The notes below the pieces were generated by a model. The model did no database searches. It saw only the letters and a list, made by a program, of their open reading frames with translations, and was not told the origin of the DNA. From contig OZ059898.1 in NCBI GenBank assembly GCA_964057225.1, positions 3,534,001 to 3,598,000 of the forward strand: a DNA stretch of 64,000 bases, given 5' to 3'. This stretch comes from Auanema rhodensis. Its lineage: Eukaryota; Nematoda; Chromadorea; Rhabditida; Rhabditidae. This document shows positions 1 to 10,877 of this stretch, piece after piece; position 1 is the first letter of the stretch; each line of letters starts with the position of its first letter. The translations under genes were made by a program, and so were the position numbers.

Positions 1-2457
1 GTTTCTCAATGTAGTAGAGTGCATTCGATGCGGATTTTTAAGCTGCGTCGATCTGTGTTATCAGATTTGCGCTAGCTTAAAAATGCACCGAGAAATCAAC
101 TGATATAAGTTCACACTTATATCCTCGATTTTCACCCTGAAGAAATAATTTTTTCGTTGAATAACATTGTCCATCGTCTTTGCCTTGAAAAAAGGAATCT
201 AAAAACATCTACTTTTTGCTAAATTATTTTGAAATTTTTCGAAAAAATTTTTGTCAAAATGTTTTTGGAAGCAATATTGAGTGTACATGGAAACTCAACA
301 TACACTAATGCATCATTTTTCAAACGATCATAACTAATTTGTGTATTAAGCGTTTCTCAATGTAGTATAGTGCATTTGATGCGGATTTTTAAGCTGCGTC
401 GATCTGTGTGATCAGATTTACGCTAGCTTAAAAATGCACCGAGATATCAACTGATATAAGTTCACACTTATATCCTCTATTTTCACCCTAAAGAATTAAT
501 TTTTTCGTTGAATAACATTGTCTATCGTCTTTGCCTTGAAAAATGGAATCTAAAAACATCTACTTTTTGCTAAATTCTTTTGAAATTTTTTGAAAAAATT
601 TTTGTCAAAATGTTTTTGGAAGCAATGTTGAGTGTACATGGAAACTCAACATACACTAATGCATCATTTTTCAAACGATCATAACTAATTTTTGTATCAA
701 GCGTTTCTCAATGTAGTATAGTGCATTCGATGCGGATTTTTAAGCTGCGTCGATCTGTGTTATCAGATTTGCGCTAGCTTAAAAATGCACCGAGATATCA
801 ACTGATATAAGTTCACACTTATATCCTCGATTTTCACCCTGAAGAAATAATTTTTTCGTTGAATAACATTGTCCATCGTCTTTGCCTTGAAAAAAGGAAT
901 CTAAAAAATCTACTTTTTGCTAAATTATTTTGAAATTTTTCGAAAAAATTTTTGTCAAAATGTTTTTGGAAGCAATGTTGAGTGTACATGGAAACTCAAC
1001 ATACACTAATGCATCATTTTTCAAACGATCATAACTAATTTTTGTATCAAGCGTTTCTCAATGTAGTAGAGTGCATTCGATGCGGATTTTTAAGCTGCGT
1101 CGATCTGTGTTATCAGATTTGCGCTAGCTTAAAAATGCACCGAGATATCAACTGATATAAGTTCACACTTATATCCTCGATTTTCACCCTGAAGAAATAA
1201 TTTTTTCGTTGAATAACATTGTCCATCGTCTTTTGCTTTGAAAAATGGAATCTAAAAACATCTACTTTTTGCTAAATTCTTTTGAAATTTTTCGAAAAAA
1301 GTTTTGTCAAAATGTTTTTGGAAGCAATGTTGAGTGTACATGGAAACTCAACATACACTAATGCATCATTTTTCAAACGATCATAACTAATTTTTGTATC
1401 AAGCGTTTCTCAATGTAGTATAGTGCATTCGATGCGGATTTTTAAGCTGCGTCGATCTGTGTTATCAGATTTGCGCTAGCTTAAAAATGCACCGAGAAAT
1501 CAACTGATATAGGTTCACACTTATATCCTCGATTTTATCCCTGAAGAAATAATTTTTTCGTTGAATAACATTGTCCATCGTCTTTGCCTTAAAAAAAGGA
1601 ATCTAAAAACATCTACTTTTTGCTAAATTATTTTGAAATTTTTCGAAAAAATTTTTGTCAAAATGTTTTTGGAAGCAATATTGAGTGTACATGGAAACTC
1701 AACATACACTAATGCATCATTTTTCAAACGATCATAGCTAATTTTTGTATCAAGCGTTTCTCAATGTAGTATAGTGCATTCGATGCGGATTTTTAAGCTG
1801 CGTCGATCTGTGTTATCAGATTTGCGCTAGCTTAAAAATGCACCGAGATATCAACTGATATAAGTTCACACTTATATCCTCGATTTTCACCCTGAAGAAA
1901 TAATTTTTTCGTTGAATAACATTGTCCATCGTCTTTGCCTTGAAAAATGGAATCTAAAAACATCTACTTTTTGCTAAATTCTTTTGAAATTTTTCGAAAA
2001 AATTTTTGTCAAAATGTTTTTGGAAGCAATGTTGAGTGTACATGGAAACTCAACATACACTAATGCATCATTTTTCAAACGATCATAACTAATTTTTGTA
2101 TCAAGCGTTTCTCAATGTAGTATAGTGCATTCGATGCGAATTTTTAAGCTGCGTCGATCTGTGTTATCAGATTTGCGCTAGCTTAAAAATGCACCGAGAA
2201 ATCAACTGATATAGGTTCACACTTATATCCTCGATTTTCACCCTGAAGAAATATTTTTTTCGTTGAATAACATTGTCTATCGTCTTTGCCTTGAAAAATG
2301 GAATCTAAAAACATCTACTTTTCGCTAAATTCTTTTGAAATTTTTCGAAAAAATTTTTGTCAAAATGTTTTTGGAAGCAATATTGAGTGTGCATGGAAAC
2401 TCAACATACACTAATGCATCATTTTTCAAACGATCATAACTAATTTTTGTATTAAGC
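1..2457. repeat. 7-mer HOR, monomer order a b c h e f g
   Basis: Seven monomers (starts 1, 352, 703, 1053, 1405, 1756, 2107). Type a has 'gagaaatc' with 'gatataag' and ends 'aatttgtgtatt'. Type b has 'catttgatgcgg' with 'gtgtgatcagatttacgc' and 'cctctatt'. Type c has 'ctaaaaaatctac' (350 bp). Type h has 'cgtcttttgctttg' and 'cgaaaaaagttttg' (352 bp). Type e has 'gatatagg', 'cttaaaaaaagg' and 'catagcta'. Type f is close to consensus. Type g here has 'gcgaattttt' and 'gagtgtgcatgg'. The next block opens with a b c again at 2458, 2809 and 3160, giving a 2457-bp period. Confidence 0.8.
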
Positions 2458-5296
2458 GTTTCTCAATGTAGTAGAGTGCATTCGATGCGGATTTTTAAGC
2501 TGCGTCGATCTGTGTTATCAGATTTGCGCTAGCTTAAAAATGCACCGAGAAATCAACTGATATAAGTTCACACTTATATCCTCGATTTTCACCCTGAAGA
2601 AATAATTTTTTCGTTGAATAACATTGTCCATCGTCTTTGCCTTGAAAAAAGGAATCTAAAAACATCTACTTTTTGCTAAATTATTTTGAAATTTTTCGAA
2701 AAAATTTTTGTCAAAATGTTTTTGGAAGCAATATTGAGTGTACATGGAAACTCAACATACACTAATGCATCATTTTTCAAACGATCATAACTAATTTGTG
2801 TATTAAGCGTTTCTCAATGTAGTATAGTGCATTTGATGCGGATTTTTAAGCTGCGTCGATCTGTGTGATCAGATTTACGCTAGCTTAAAAATGCACCGAG
2901 ATATCAACTGATATAAGTTCACACTTATATCCTCTATTTTCACCCTAAAGAATTAATTTTTTCGTTGAATAACATTGTCTATCGTCTTTGCCTTGAAAAA
3001 TGGAATCTAAAAACATCTACTTTTTGCTAAATTCTTTTGAAATTTTTTGAAAAAATTTTTGTCAAAATGTTTTTGGAAGCAATGTTGAGTGTACATGGAA
3101 ACTCAACATACACTAATGCATCATTTTTCAAACGATCATAACTAATTTTTGTATCAAGCGTTTCTCAATGTAGTAATGTGCATTCGATGCGGATTTTTAA
3201 GCTGCGTCGATCTGTGTTATCAGATTTGCGCTAGCTTAAAAATGCACCGAGATATCAACTGATATAAGTTCACACTTATATCCTCGATTTTCACCCTGAA
3301 GAAATAATTTTTTCGTTGAATAACATTGTCCATCGTCTTTGCCTTGAAAAAAGGAATCTAAAAAATCTACTTTTTGCTAAATTATTTTGAAATTTTTCGA
3401 AAAAATTTTTGTCAAAATGTTTTTGGAAGCAATGTTGAGTGTACATGGAAACTCAACATACACTAATGCATCATTTTTCAAACGATCATAACTAATTTTT
3501 GTATCAAGCGTTTCTCAATGTAGTATAGTGCATTCGATGCGGAATTTTAAGCTGCGTCGATCTGTGTTATCAGATTTGCGCTAGCTTAAAAATGCACCGA
3601 GATATCAACTGATATAAGTTCACACTTATATCCTCGATTTTCACCCTGAAGAAATAATTTTTTCGTTGAATAACATTGTCCATCGTCTTTGCCTTGAAAA
3701 AAGGAATCTAAAAACATCTACTTTTTGCTAAATTATTTTGAAATTTTTCGAAAAAATTTTTGTCAAAATGTTTTTGGAAGCAATATTGAGTGTACATGGA
3801 AACTCAACATACACTAATGCATCATTTTTCAAACGATCATAACTAATTTGTGTATTAAGCGTTTCTCAATGTAGTATAGTGCATTTGATGCGGATTTTTA
3901 AGCTGCGTCGATCTGTGTGATCAGATTTACGCTAGCTTAAAAATGCACCGAGATATCAACTGATATAAGTTCACACTTATATCCTCTATTTTCACCCTAA
4001 AGAATTAATTTTTTCGTTGAATAACATTGTCTATCGTCTTTGCCTTGAAAAATGGAATCTAAAAACATCTACTTTTTGCTAAATTCTTTTGAAATTTTTT
4101 GAAAAAATTTTTGTCAAAATGTTTTTGGAAGCAATGTTGAGTGTACATGGAAACTCAACATACACTAATGCATCATTTTTCAAACGATCATAACTAATTT
4201 TTGTATCAAGCGTTTCTCAATGTAGTATAGTGCATTCGATGCGGATTTTTAAGCTGCGTCGATCTGTGTTATCAGATTTGCGCTAGCTTAAAAATGCACC
4301 GAGATATCAACTGATATAAGTTCACACTTATATCCTCGATTTTCACCCTGAAGAAATAATTTTTTCGTTGAATAACATTGTCCATCGTCTTTGCCTTGAA
4401 AAAAGGAATCTAAAAAATCTACTTTTTGCTAAATTATTTTGAAATTTTTCGAAAAAATTTTTGTCAAAATGTTTTTGGAAGCAATGTTGAGTGTACATGG
4501 AAACTCAACATACACTAATGCATCATTTTTCAAACGATCATAACTAATTTTTGTATCAAGCGTTTCTCAATGTAGTATAGTGCATTCGATGCGGAATTTT
4601 AAGCTGCGTCGATCTGTGTTATCAGATTTGCGCTAGCTTAAAAATGCACCGAGATATCAACTGATATAAGTTCACACTTATATCCTCGATTTTCACCCTG
4701 AAGAAATAATTTTTTCGTTGAATAACATTGTCCATCGTCTTTGCCTTGAAAAATGGAATCTAAAAACATCTACTTTTTGCTAAATTCTTTTGAAATTTTT
4801 CGAAAAAATTTTTGTCAAAATGTTTTTGGAAGCAATGTTGAGTGTACATGGAAACTCAACATACACTAATGCATCATTTTTCAAACGATCATAACTAATT
4901 TTTGTATCAAGCGTTTCTCAATGTAGTATAGTGCATTCGATGCGGATTTTTAAGCTGCGTCGATCTGTGTTATCAGATTTGCGCTAGCTTAAAAATGCAC
5001 CGAGAAATCAACTGATATAGGTTCACACTTATATCCTCGATTTTCACCCTGAAGAAATAATTTTTTCGTTGAATAACATTGTCCATCGTCTTTGCCTTAA
5101 AAAAAGGAATCTAAAAACATCTACTTTTTGCTAAATTATTTTGAAATTTTTCGAAAAAATTTTTGTCAAAATGTTTTTGGAAGCAATATTGAGTGTACAT
5201 GGAAACTCAACATACACTAATGCATCATTTTTCAAACGATCATAGCTAATTTTTGTATCAAGCGTTTCTCAATGTAGTATAGTGCATTCGATGCGG

Positions 5297-5347
5297 ATTT
5301 TTAAGCTGCGTCGATCTGTGTTATCAGATTTGCGCTAGCTTAAAAAT
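5297..5347. other. 51-bp interrupted inverted repeat (dyad 1) in the reference monomer
   Basis: The arms are 'atttttaagct' (5297-5307) and its exact complement 'agcttaaaaat' (5337-5347). Inside them, gcg (5308-5310) can pair with cgc (5333-5335) with a one-base bulge at 5336. After a 3/3 internal loop, atctg (5314-5318) pairs with cagat (5325-5329) around a 6-base loop 'tgttat'. That gives 19 pairs in a near-symmetric cruciform or RNA hairpin. A further 7-bp pairing, gtgcatt (5282-5288) with aatgcac (5345-5351), competes with the outermost pairs. The dyad occurs in essentially every monomer; some types carry one mismatch ('ggaattttaagc', 'gcgcttgctt', 'gcgctatctt'). Function unknown; protein binding or cruciform extrusion is inference. 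Confidence 0.75.
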
Positions 5348-5364
5348 GCACCGAGATATCAACT

Positions 5365-5386
5365 GATATAAGTTCACACTTATATC
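5365..5386. other. Perfect 8-bp-arm hairpin (dyad 2) in the reference monomer
   Basis: gatataag (5365-5372) and cttatatc (5379-5386) are exact reverse complements around the 6-base loop 'ttcaca'. An overlapping smaller dyad, tatca-ac-tgata, lies immediately to the left. Most monomers keep the arm intact; a zone A subset has 'gatatagg', which replaces one A-T pair by a mismatch, usually together with 'gagaaatc' upstream. No role can be assigned from sequence. Confidence 0.75.
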
Positions 5387-5489
5387 CTCGATTTTCACCC
5401 TGAAGAAATAATTTTTTCGTTGAATAACATTGTCCATCGTCTTTGCCTTGAAAAATGGAATCTAAAAACATCTACTTTTTGCTAAATTC

Positions 5490-5522
5490 TTTTGAAATTT
5501 TTCGAAAAAATTTTTGTCAAAA
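5490..5522. other. A/T-rich dyad centred on a ttcgaa core (dyad 4)
   Basis: The centre is the 12-bp perfect palindrome 'tttttcgaaaaa' (5498-5509). Alternatively aaattttt (5495-5502) pairs with aaaaattt (5506-5513) around 'cga'. The flanks ttttg (5490-5494) and caaaa (5518-5522) extend the dyad past a 4-base bulge. Variants affect the core in some types: 'ttttttgaaa' (loss of the CpG), 'cgaaaaaagttttg', and 'cgaaaacattttt' in zone B. It sits inside the region of repeated A and T tracts, so bent DNA is an alternative reading. Confidence 0.65.
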
Positions 5523-5536
5523 TGTTTTTGGAAGCA

Positions 5537-5569
5537 ATGTTGAGTGTACATGGAAACTCAACATACACT
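5537..5569. other. 9-bp-arm hairpin with a competing alternative pairing (dyad 3)
   Basis: atgttgagt (5537-5545) is the exact complement of actcaacat (5556-5564) around the loop 'gtacatggaa'. A second pairing, agtgta (5543-5548) with tacact (5564-5569), overlaps the first so the two cannot form together. About half of the monomers read 'aatattgag' instead of 'aatgttgag', which puts one mismatch in the 9-bp stem and leaves the alternative pairing intact. The two forms alternate by monomer type within HORs. Confidence 0.7.
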
Positions 5570-5965
5570 AATGCATCATTTTTCAAACGATCATAACTAA
5601 TTTTTGTATCAAGCGTTTCTCAATGTAGTATAGTGCATTCGATGCGGATTTTTAAGCTGCGTCGATCTGTGTTATCAGATTTGCGCTAGCTTAAAAATGC
5701 ACCGAGATATCAACTGATATAAGTTCACACTTATATCCTCGATTTTCACCCTGAAGAAATAATTTTTTCGTTGAATAACATTGTCCATCGTCTTTGCCTT
5801 GAAAAATGGAATCTAAAAACATCTACTTTTTGCTAAATTCTTTTGAAATTTTTCGAAAAAATTTTTGTCAAAATGTTTTTGGAAGCAATATTGAGTGTGC
5901 ATGGAAACTCAACATACACCAATGCATCATTTTTCAAACGATCATAACTAATTTTTGTATTAAGC

Positions 5966-6667
5966 GTTTCTCAATGTAGTAGAGTGCATTCGATGCGGAT
6001 TTTTAAGCTGCGTCGATCTGTGTTATCAGATTTGCGCTAGCTTAAAAATGCACCGAGAAATCAACTGATATAAGTTCACACTTATATCCTCGATTTTCAC
6101 CCTGAAGAAATAATTTTTTCGTTGAATAACATTGTCCATCGTCTTTGCCTTGAAAAAAGGAATCTAAAAACATCTACTTTTTGCTAAATTATTTTGAAAT
6201 TTTTCGAAAAAATTTTTGTCAAAATGTTTTTGGAAGCAATATTGAGTGTACATGGAAACTCAACATACACTAATGCATCATTTTTCAAACGATCATAACT
6301 AATTTGTGTATTAAGCGTTTCTCAATGTAGTATAGTGCATTTGATGCGGATTTTTAAGCTGCGTCGATCTGTGTGATCAGATTTACGCTAGCTTAGAAAT
6401 GCACCGAGATATCAACTGATATAAGTTCACACTTATATCCTCGATTTTCACCCTAAAGAATTAATTTTTTCGTTGAATAACATTGTCTATCGTCTTTGCC
6501 TTGAAAAATGGAATCTAAAAACATCTACTTTTTGCTAAATTCTTTTGAAATTTTTTGAAAAAATTTTTGTCAAAATGTTTTTGGAAGCAATGTTGAGTGT
6601 ACATGGAAACTCAACATACACTAATGCATCATTTTTCAAACGATCATAACTAATTTTTGTATCAAGC
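5966..6667. repeat. Start of another a b unit, truncated at junction with the X/Y block
   Basis: Monomer 18 (5966) is type a and monomer 19 (6317) is type b with the private variant 'gcttagaaatg'. The unit then stops: the next monomer (6668) begins the X/Y 6-mer instead of type c. The same 'gcttagaaatg' version of b recurs at 26674 and 28781, so this junction shares ancestry with the 25.3-29.5 kb block. Confidence 0.7.
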
Positions 6668-8772
6668 GTTTCTCAATGTAGTATAGTGCATTCAATGCGG
6701 ATTTTTAAGCTGCGTCGATCTGTGTTATCAGATTTGCGCTAGCTTAAAAATGCACCGAGATATCAACTGATATAAGTTCACACTTATATCCTCGATTTTC
6801 ACCCTGAAGAAATAATTTTTTCGTTGAATAACATTGTCCATCGTCTTCGCCTTGAAAAATGGAATCTAAAAACATCTACTTTTTGCTAATTTCTTTTGAA
6901 ATTTTTCGAAAAAATTTTTGTCAAAATGTTTTTGGAAGCAATGTTGAGTGTACATGGAAACTCAACATACACTAATGCATCATTTTTCAAACGATCATAA
7001 CTAATTTTTGTATCAAGCGTTTCTCAATGTAGTATAGTGCATTCGATGCGGATTTTTAAGCTGCGTCGATCTGTGTTATCAGATTTGCGCTAGCTTAAAA
7101 ATGCACCGAGATATCAACTGATATAAGTTCACACTTATATCCTCGATTTTCACCCTAAAGAATTAATTTTTTCGTTGAATAACATTGTCTATCGTCTTTG
7201 CCTTGAAAAATGGAATCTAAAAACATCTACTTTTTGCTAAATTCTTTTGAAATTTTTCGAAAAAATTTTTGTCAAAATGTTTTTGGAAGCAATATTGAGT
7301 GTACATGGAAACTCAACATACACTAATGCATCATTTTTCAAACGATCATAACTAATTTTTGTATCAAGCGTTTCTCAATGTAGTATAGTGCATTCGATGC
7401 GGATTTTTAAGCTGCGTCGATCTGTGTTATCAGATTTGCGCTAGCTTAAAAATGCACCGAGATATCAACTGATATAAGTTCACACTTATATCCTCGATTC
7501 TCACCCTAAAGAATTAATGTTTTCGTTGAATAACATTGTCCATCGTCTTCGCCTTGAAAAATGGAATCTAAAAACATCTACTTTTTGCTAAATTATTTCG
7601 AAATTTTTCGAAAAAATTTTGTCAAAATGTTTTTGGAAGCAATATTGAGTGTACATGGAAACTCAACATACACTAATGCATCATTTTTCAAACGATCATA
7701 ACTAATTTTTGTATCAAGCGTTTCTCAATGTAGTATAGTGCATTCGATGCGGATTTTTAAGCTGCGTCGATCTGTGTTATCAGATTTGCGCTAGCTTAAA
7801 AATGCACCGAGATATCAACTGATATAAGTTCACACTTATATCCTCGATTTTCACCCTAAAGAATTAATTTTTTCGTTGAATAACATTGTCTATCGTCTTT
7901 GCCTTGAAAAATGGAATCTAAAAACATCTACTTTTTGCTAAATTCTTTTGAAATTTTTCGAAAAAATTTTTGTCAAAATGTTTTTGGAAGCAATATTGAG
8001 TGTACATGGAAACTCAACATACACTAATGCATCATTTTTCAAACGATCATAACTAATTTTTGTATCAAGCGTTTCTCAATGTAGTATAGTGCATTCGATG
8101 CGGATTTTTAAGCTGCGTCGATCTGTGTTATCAGATTTGCGCTAGCTTAAAAATGCACCGAGATATCAACTGATATAAGTTCACACTTATATCCTCGATT
8201 CTCACCCTAAAGAATTAATGTTTTCGTTGAATAACATTGTCCATCGTCTTCGCCTTGAAAAATGGAATCTAAAAACATCTACTTTTTGCTAAATTATTTC
8301 GAAATTTTTCGAAAAAATTTTGTCAAAATGTTTTTGGAAGCAATATTGAGTGTACATGGAAACTCAACATACACTAATGCATCATTTTTCAAACGATCAT
8401 AACTAATTTTTGTATCAAGCGTTTCTCAATGTAGTATAGTGCATTCGATGCGGATTTTTAAGCTGCGTCGATCTGTGTTATCAGATTTGCGCTAGCTTAA
8501 AAATGCACCGAGATATCAACTGATATAAGTTCACACTTATATCCTCGATTTTCACCCTGAAGAAATAATTTTTTCGTTGAATAACATTGTCCATCGTCTT
8601 TTGCCTTGAAAAATGGAATCTAAAAACATCTACTTTTTGCTAAATTCTTTTGAAATTTTTCGAAAAAATTTTTGTCAAAATGTTTTTGGAAGCAATGTTG
8701 AGTGTACATGGAAACTCAACATACACTAATGCATCATTTTTCAAACGATCATAACTAATTTTTGTATCAAGC
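6668..8772. repeat. 6-mer HOR copy 1: C X Y X Y Z (2105 bp)
   Basis: Monomer starts are 6668, 7019, 7370, 7720, 8071 and 8421. C has 'gcattcaatgcgg', 'cttcgcc' and 'gctaatttctttt'. X has 'ccctaaagaattaatttttt' with 'tgtctatcg'. Y has 'cgattctcacc', 'ttaatgttttcg' and 'ttatttcgaaa' and is 350 bp. Z has 'cgtcttttgcc' and is 352 bp. The X Y dimer itself is repeated twice inside the unit. Confidence 0.85.
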
Positions 8773-10877
8773 GTTTCTCAATGTAGTATAGTGCATTCAA
8801 TGCGGATTTTTAAGCTGCGTCGATCTGTGTTATCAGATTTGCGCTAGCTTAAAAATGCACCGAGATATCAACTGATATAAGTTCACACTTATATCCTCGA
8901 TTTTCACCCTGAAGAAATAATTTTTTCGTTGAATAACATTGTCCATCGTCTTCGCCTTGAAAAATGGAATCTAAAAACATCTACTTTTTGCTAATTTCTT
9001 TTGAAATTTTTCGAAAAAATTTTTGTCAAAATGTTTTTGGAAGCAATGTTGAGTGTACATGGAAACTCAACATACACTAATGCATCATTTTTCAAACGAT
9101 CATAACTAATTTTTGTATCAAGCGTTTCTCAATGTAGTATAGTGCATTCGATGCGGATTTTTAAGCTGCGTCGATCTGTGTTATCAGATTTGCGCTAGCT
9201 TAAAAATGCACCGAGATATCAACTGATATAAGTTCACACTTATATCCTCGATTTTCACCCTAAAGAATTAATTTTTTCGTTGAATAACATTGTCTATCGT
9301 CTTTGCCTTGAAAAATGGAATCTAAAAACATCTACTTTTTGCTAAATTCTTTTGAAATTTTTCGAAAAAATTTTTGTCAAAATGTTTTTGGAAGCAATAT
9401 TGAGTGTACATGGAAACTCAACATACACTAATGCATCATTTTTCAAACGATCATAACTAATTTTTGTATCAAGCGTTTCTCAATGTAGTATAGTGCATTC
9501 GATGCGGATTTTTAAGCTGCGTCGATCTGTGTTATCAGATTTGCGCTAGCTTAAAAATGCACCGAGATATCAACTGATATAAGTTCACACTTATATCCTC
9601 GATTCTCACCCTAAAGAATTAATGTTTTCGTTGAATAACATTGTCCATCGTCTTCGCCTTGAAAAATGGAATCTAAAAACATCTACTTTTTGCTAAATTA
9701 TTTCGAAATTTTTCGAAAAAATTTTGTCAAAATGTTTTTGGAAGCAATATTGAGTGTACATGGAAACTCAACATACACTAATGCATCATTTTTCAAACGA
9801 TCATAACTAATTTTTGTATCAAGCGTTTCTCAATGTAGTATAGTGCATTCGATGCGGATTTTTAAGCTGCGTCGATCTGTGTTATCAGATTTGCGCTAGC
9901 TTAAAAATGCACCGAGATATCAACTGATATAAGTTCACACTTATATCCTCGATTTTCACCCTAAAGAATTAATTTTTTCGTTGAATAACATTGTCTATCG
10001 TCTTTGCCTTGAAAAATGGAATCTAAAAACATCTACTTTTTGCTAAATTCTTTTGAAATTTTTCGAAAAAATTTTTGTCAAAATGTTTTTGGAAGCAATA
10101 TTGAGTGTACATGGAAACTCAACATACACTAATGCATCATTTTTCAAACGATCATAACTAATTTTTGTATCAAGCGTTTCTCAATGTAGTATAGTGCATT
10201 CGATGCGGATTTTTAAGCTGCGTCGATCTGTGTTATCAGATTTGCGCTAGCTTAAAAATGCACCGAGATATCAACTGATATAAGTTCACACTTATATCCT
10301 CGATTCTCACCCTAAAGAATTAATGTTTTCGTTGAATAACATTGTCCATCGTCTTCGCCTTGAAAAATGGAATCTAAAAACATCTACTTTTTGCTAAATT
10401 ATTTCGAAATTTTTCGAAAAAATTTTGTCAAAATGTTTTTGGAAGCAATATTGAGTGTACATGGAAACTCAACATACACTAATGCATCATTTTTCAAACG
10501 ATCATAACTAATTTTTGTATCAAGCGTTTCTCAATGTAGTATAGTGCATTCGATGCGGATTTTTAAGCTGCGTCGATCTGTGTTATCAGATTTGCGCTAG
10601 CTTAAAAATGCACCGAGATATCAACTGATATAAGTTCACACTTATATCCTCGATTTTCACCCTGAAGAAATAATTTTTTCGTTGAATAACATTGTCCATC
10701 GTCTTTTGCCTTGAAAAATGGAATCTAAAAACATCTACTTTTTGCTAATTTCTTTTGAAATTTTTCGAAAAAATTTTTGTCAAAATGTTTTTGGAAGCAA
10801 TGTTGAGTGTACATGGAAACTCAACATACACTAATGCATCATTTTTCAAACGATCATAACTAATTTTTGTATCAAGC
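8773..10877. repeat. 6-mer HOR copy 2: C X Y X Y Z' (2105 bp)
   Basis: Starts are 8773, 9124, 9475, 9825, 10176 and 10526. It matches copy 1 in every diagnostic variant including 'gcattcaatgcgg' (8796 against 6691), the two 350-bp Y units and the 352-bp final unit. The one difference I noticed is that Z' reads 'gctaatttctttt' where Z reads 'gctaaattctttt'. Confidence 0.85.

Larger units (their letters stand above)
5264..5614. repeat. Reference monomer (monomer 16, 351 bp)
   Basis: Chosen as reference because all four dyads described below are intact in it. Hand count gives 53 G, 59 C and 239 A+T (31.9% GC) and 12 CpG (one across the boundary to the next copy) against about 9 expected from base composition. 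The left half carries most of the CpG and the 51-bp dyad; the right third is dominated by A and T tracts. I found no convincing internal two-fold duplication, so the unit does not look like a recent dimer of a ~175-bp ancestor. Confidence 0.9.
2458..5965. repeat. Expanded 10-mer of the 7-mer family: a b c d' b c d e f g'
   Basis: Monomer starts are 2458, 2809, 3160, 3510, 3861, 4212, 4562, 4913, 5264 and 5615. The trimer b c d is present twice: 2809-3860 and 3861-4912, period 1052 bp. Type d has 'gcggaattttaagc'. The first d (d', 3510-3860) ends like type a ('cttgaaaaaagg', 'aatttgtgtatt'), so it is a d/a hybrid and explains how b follows it. g' has 'gagtgtgcatgg' and 'acaccaatgc'. Only the extra trimer and minor variants separate this block from the canonical a-to-g order. 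Confidence 0.75.

Noticed and set aside
5264-5614. Monomer as an ancient dimer of two ~175-bp halves
   Set aside because: I compared the halves by eye and found only short shared words such as A/T runs, with no consistent alignment.
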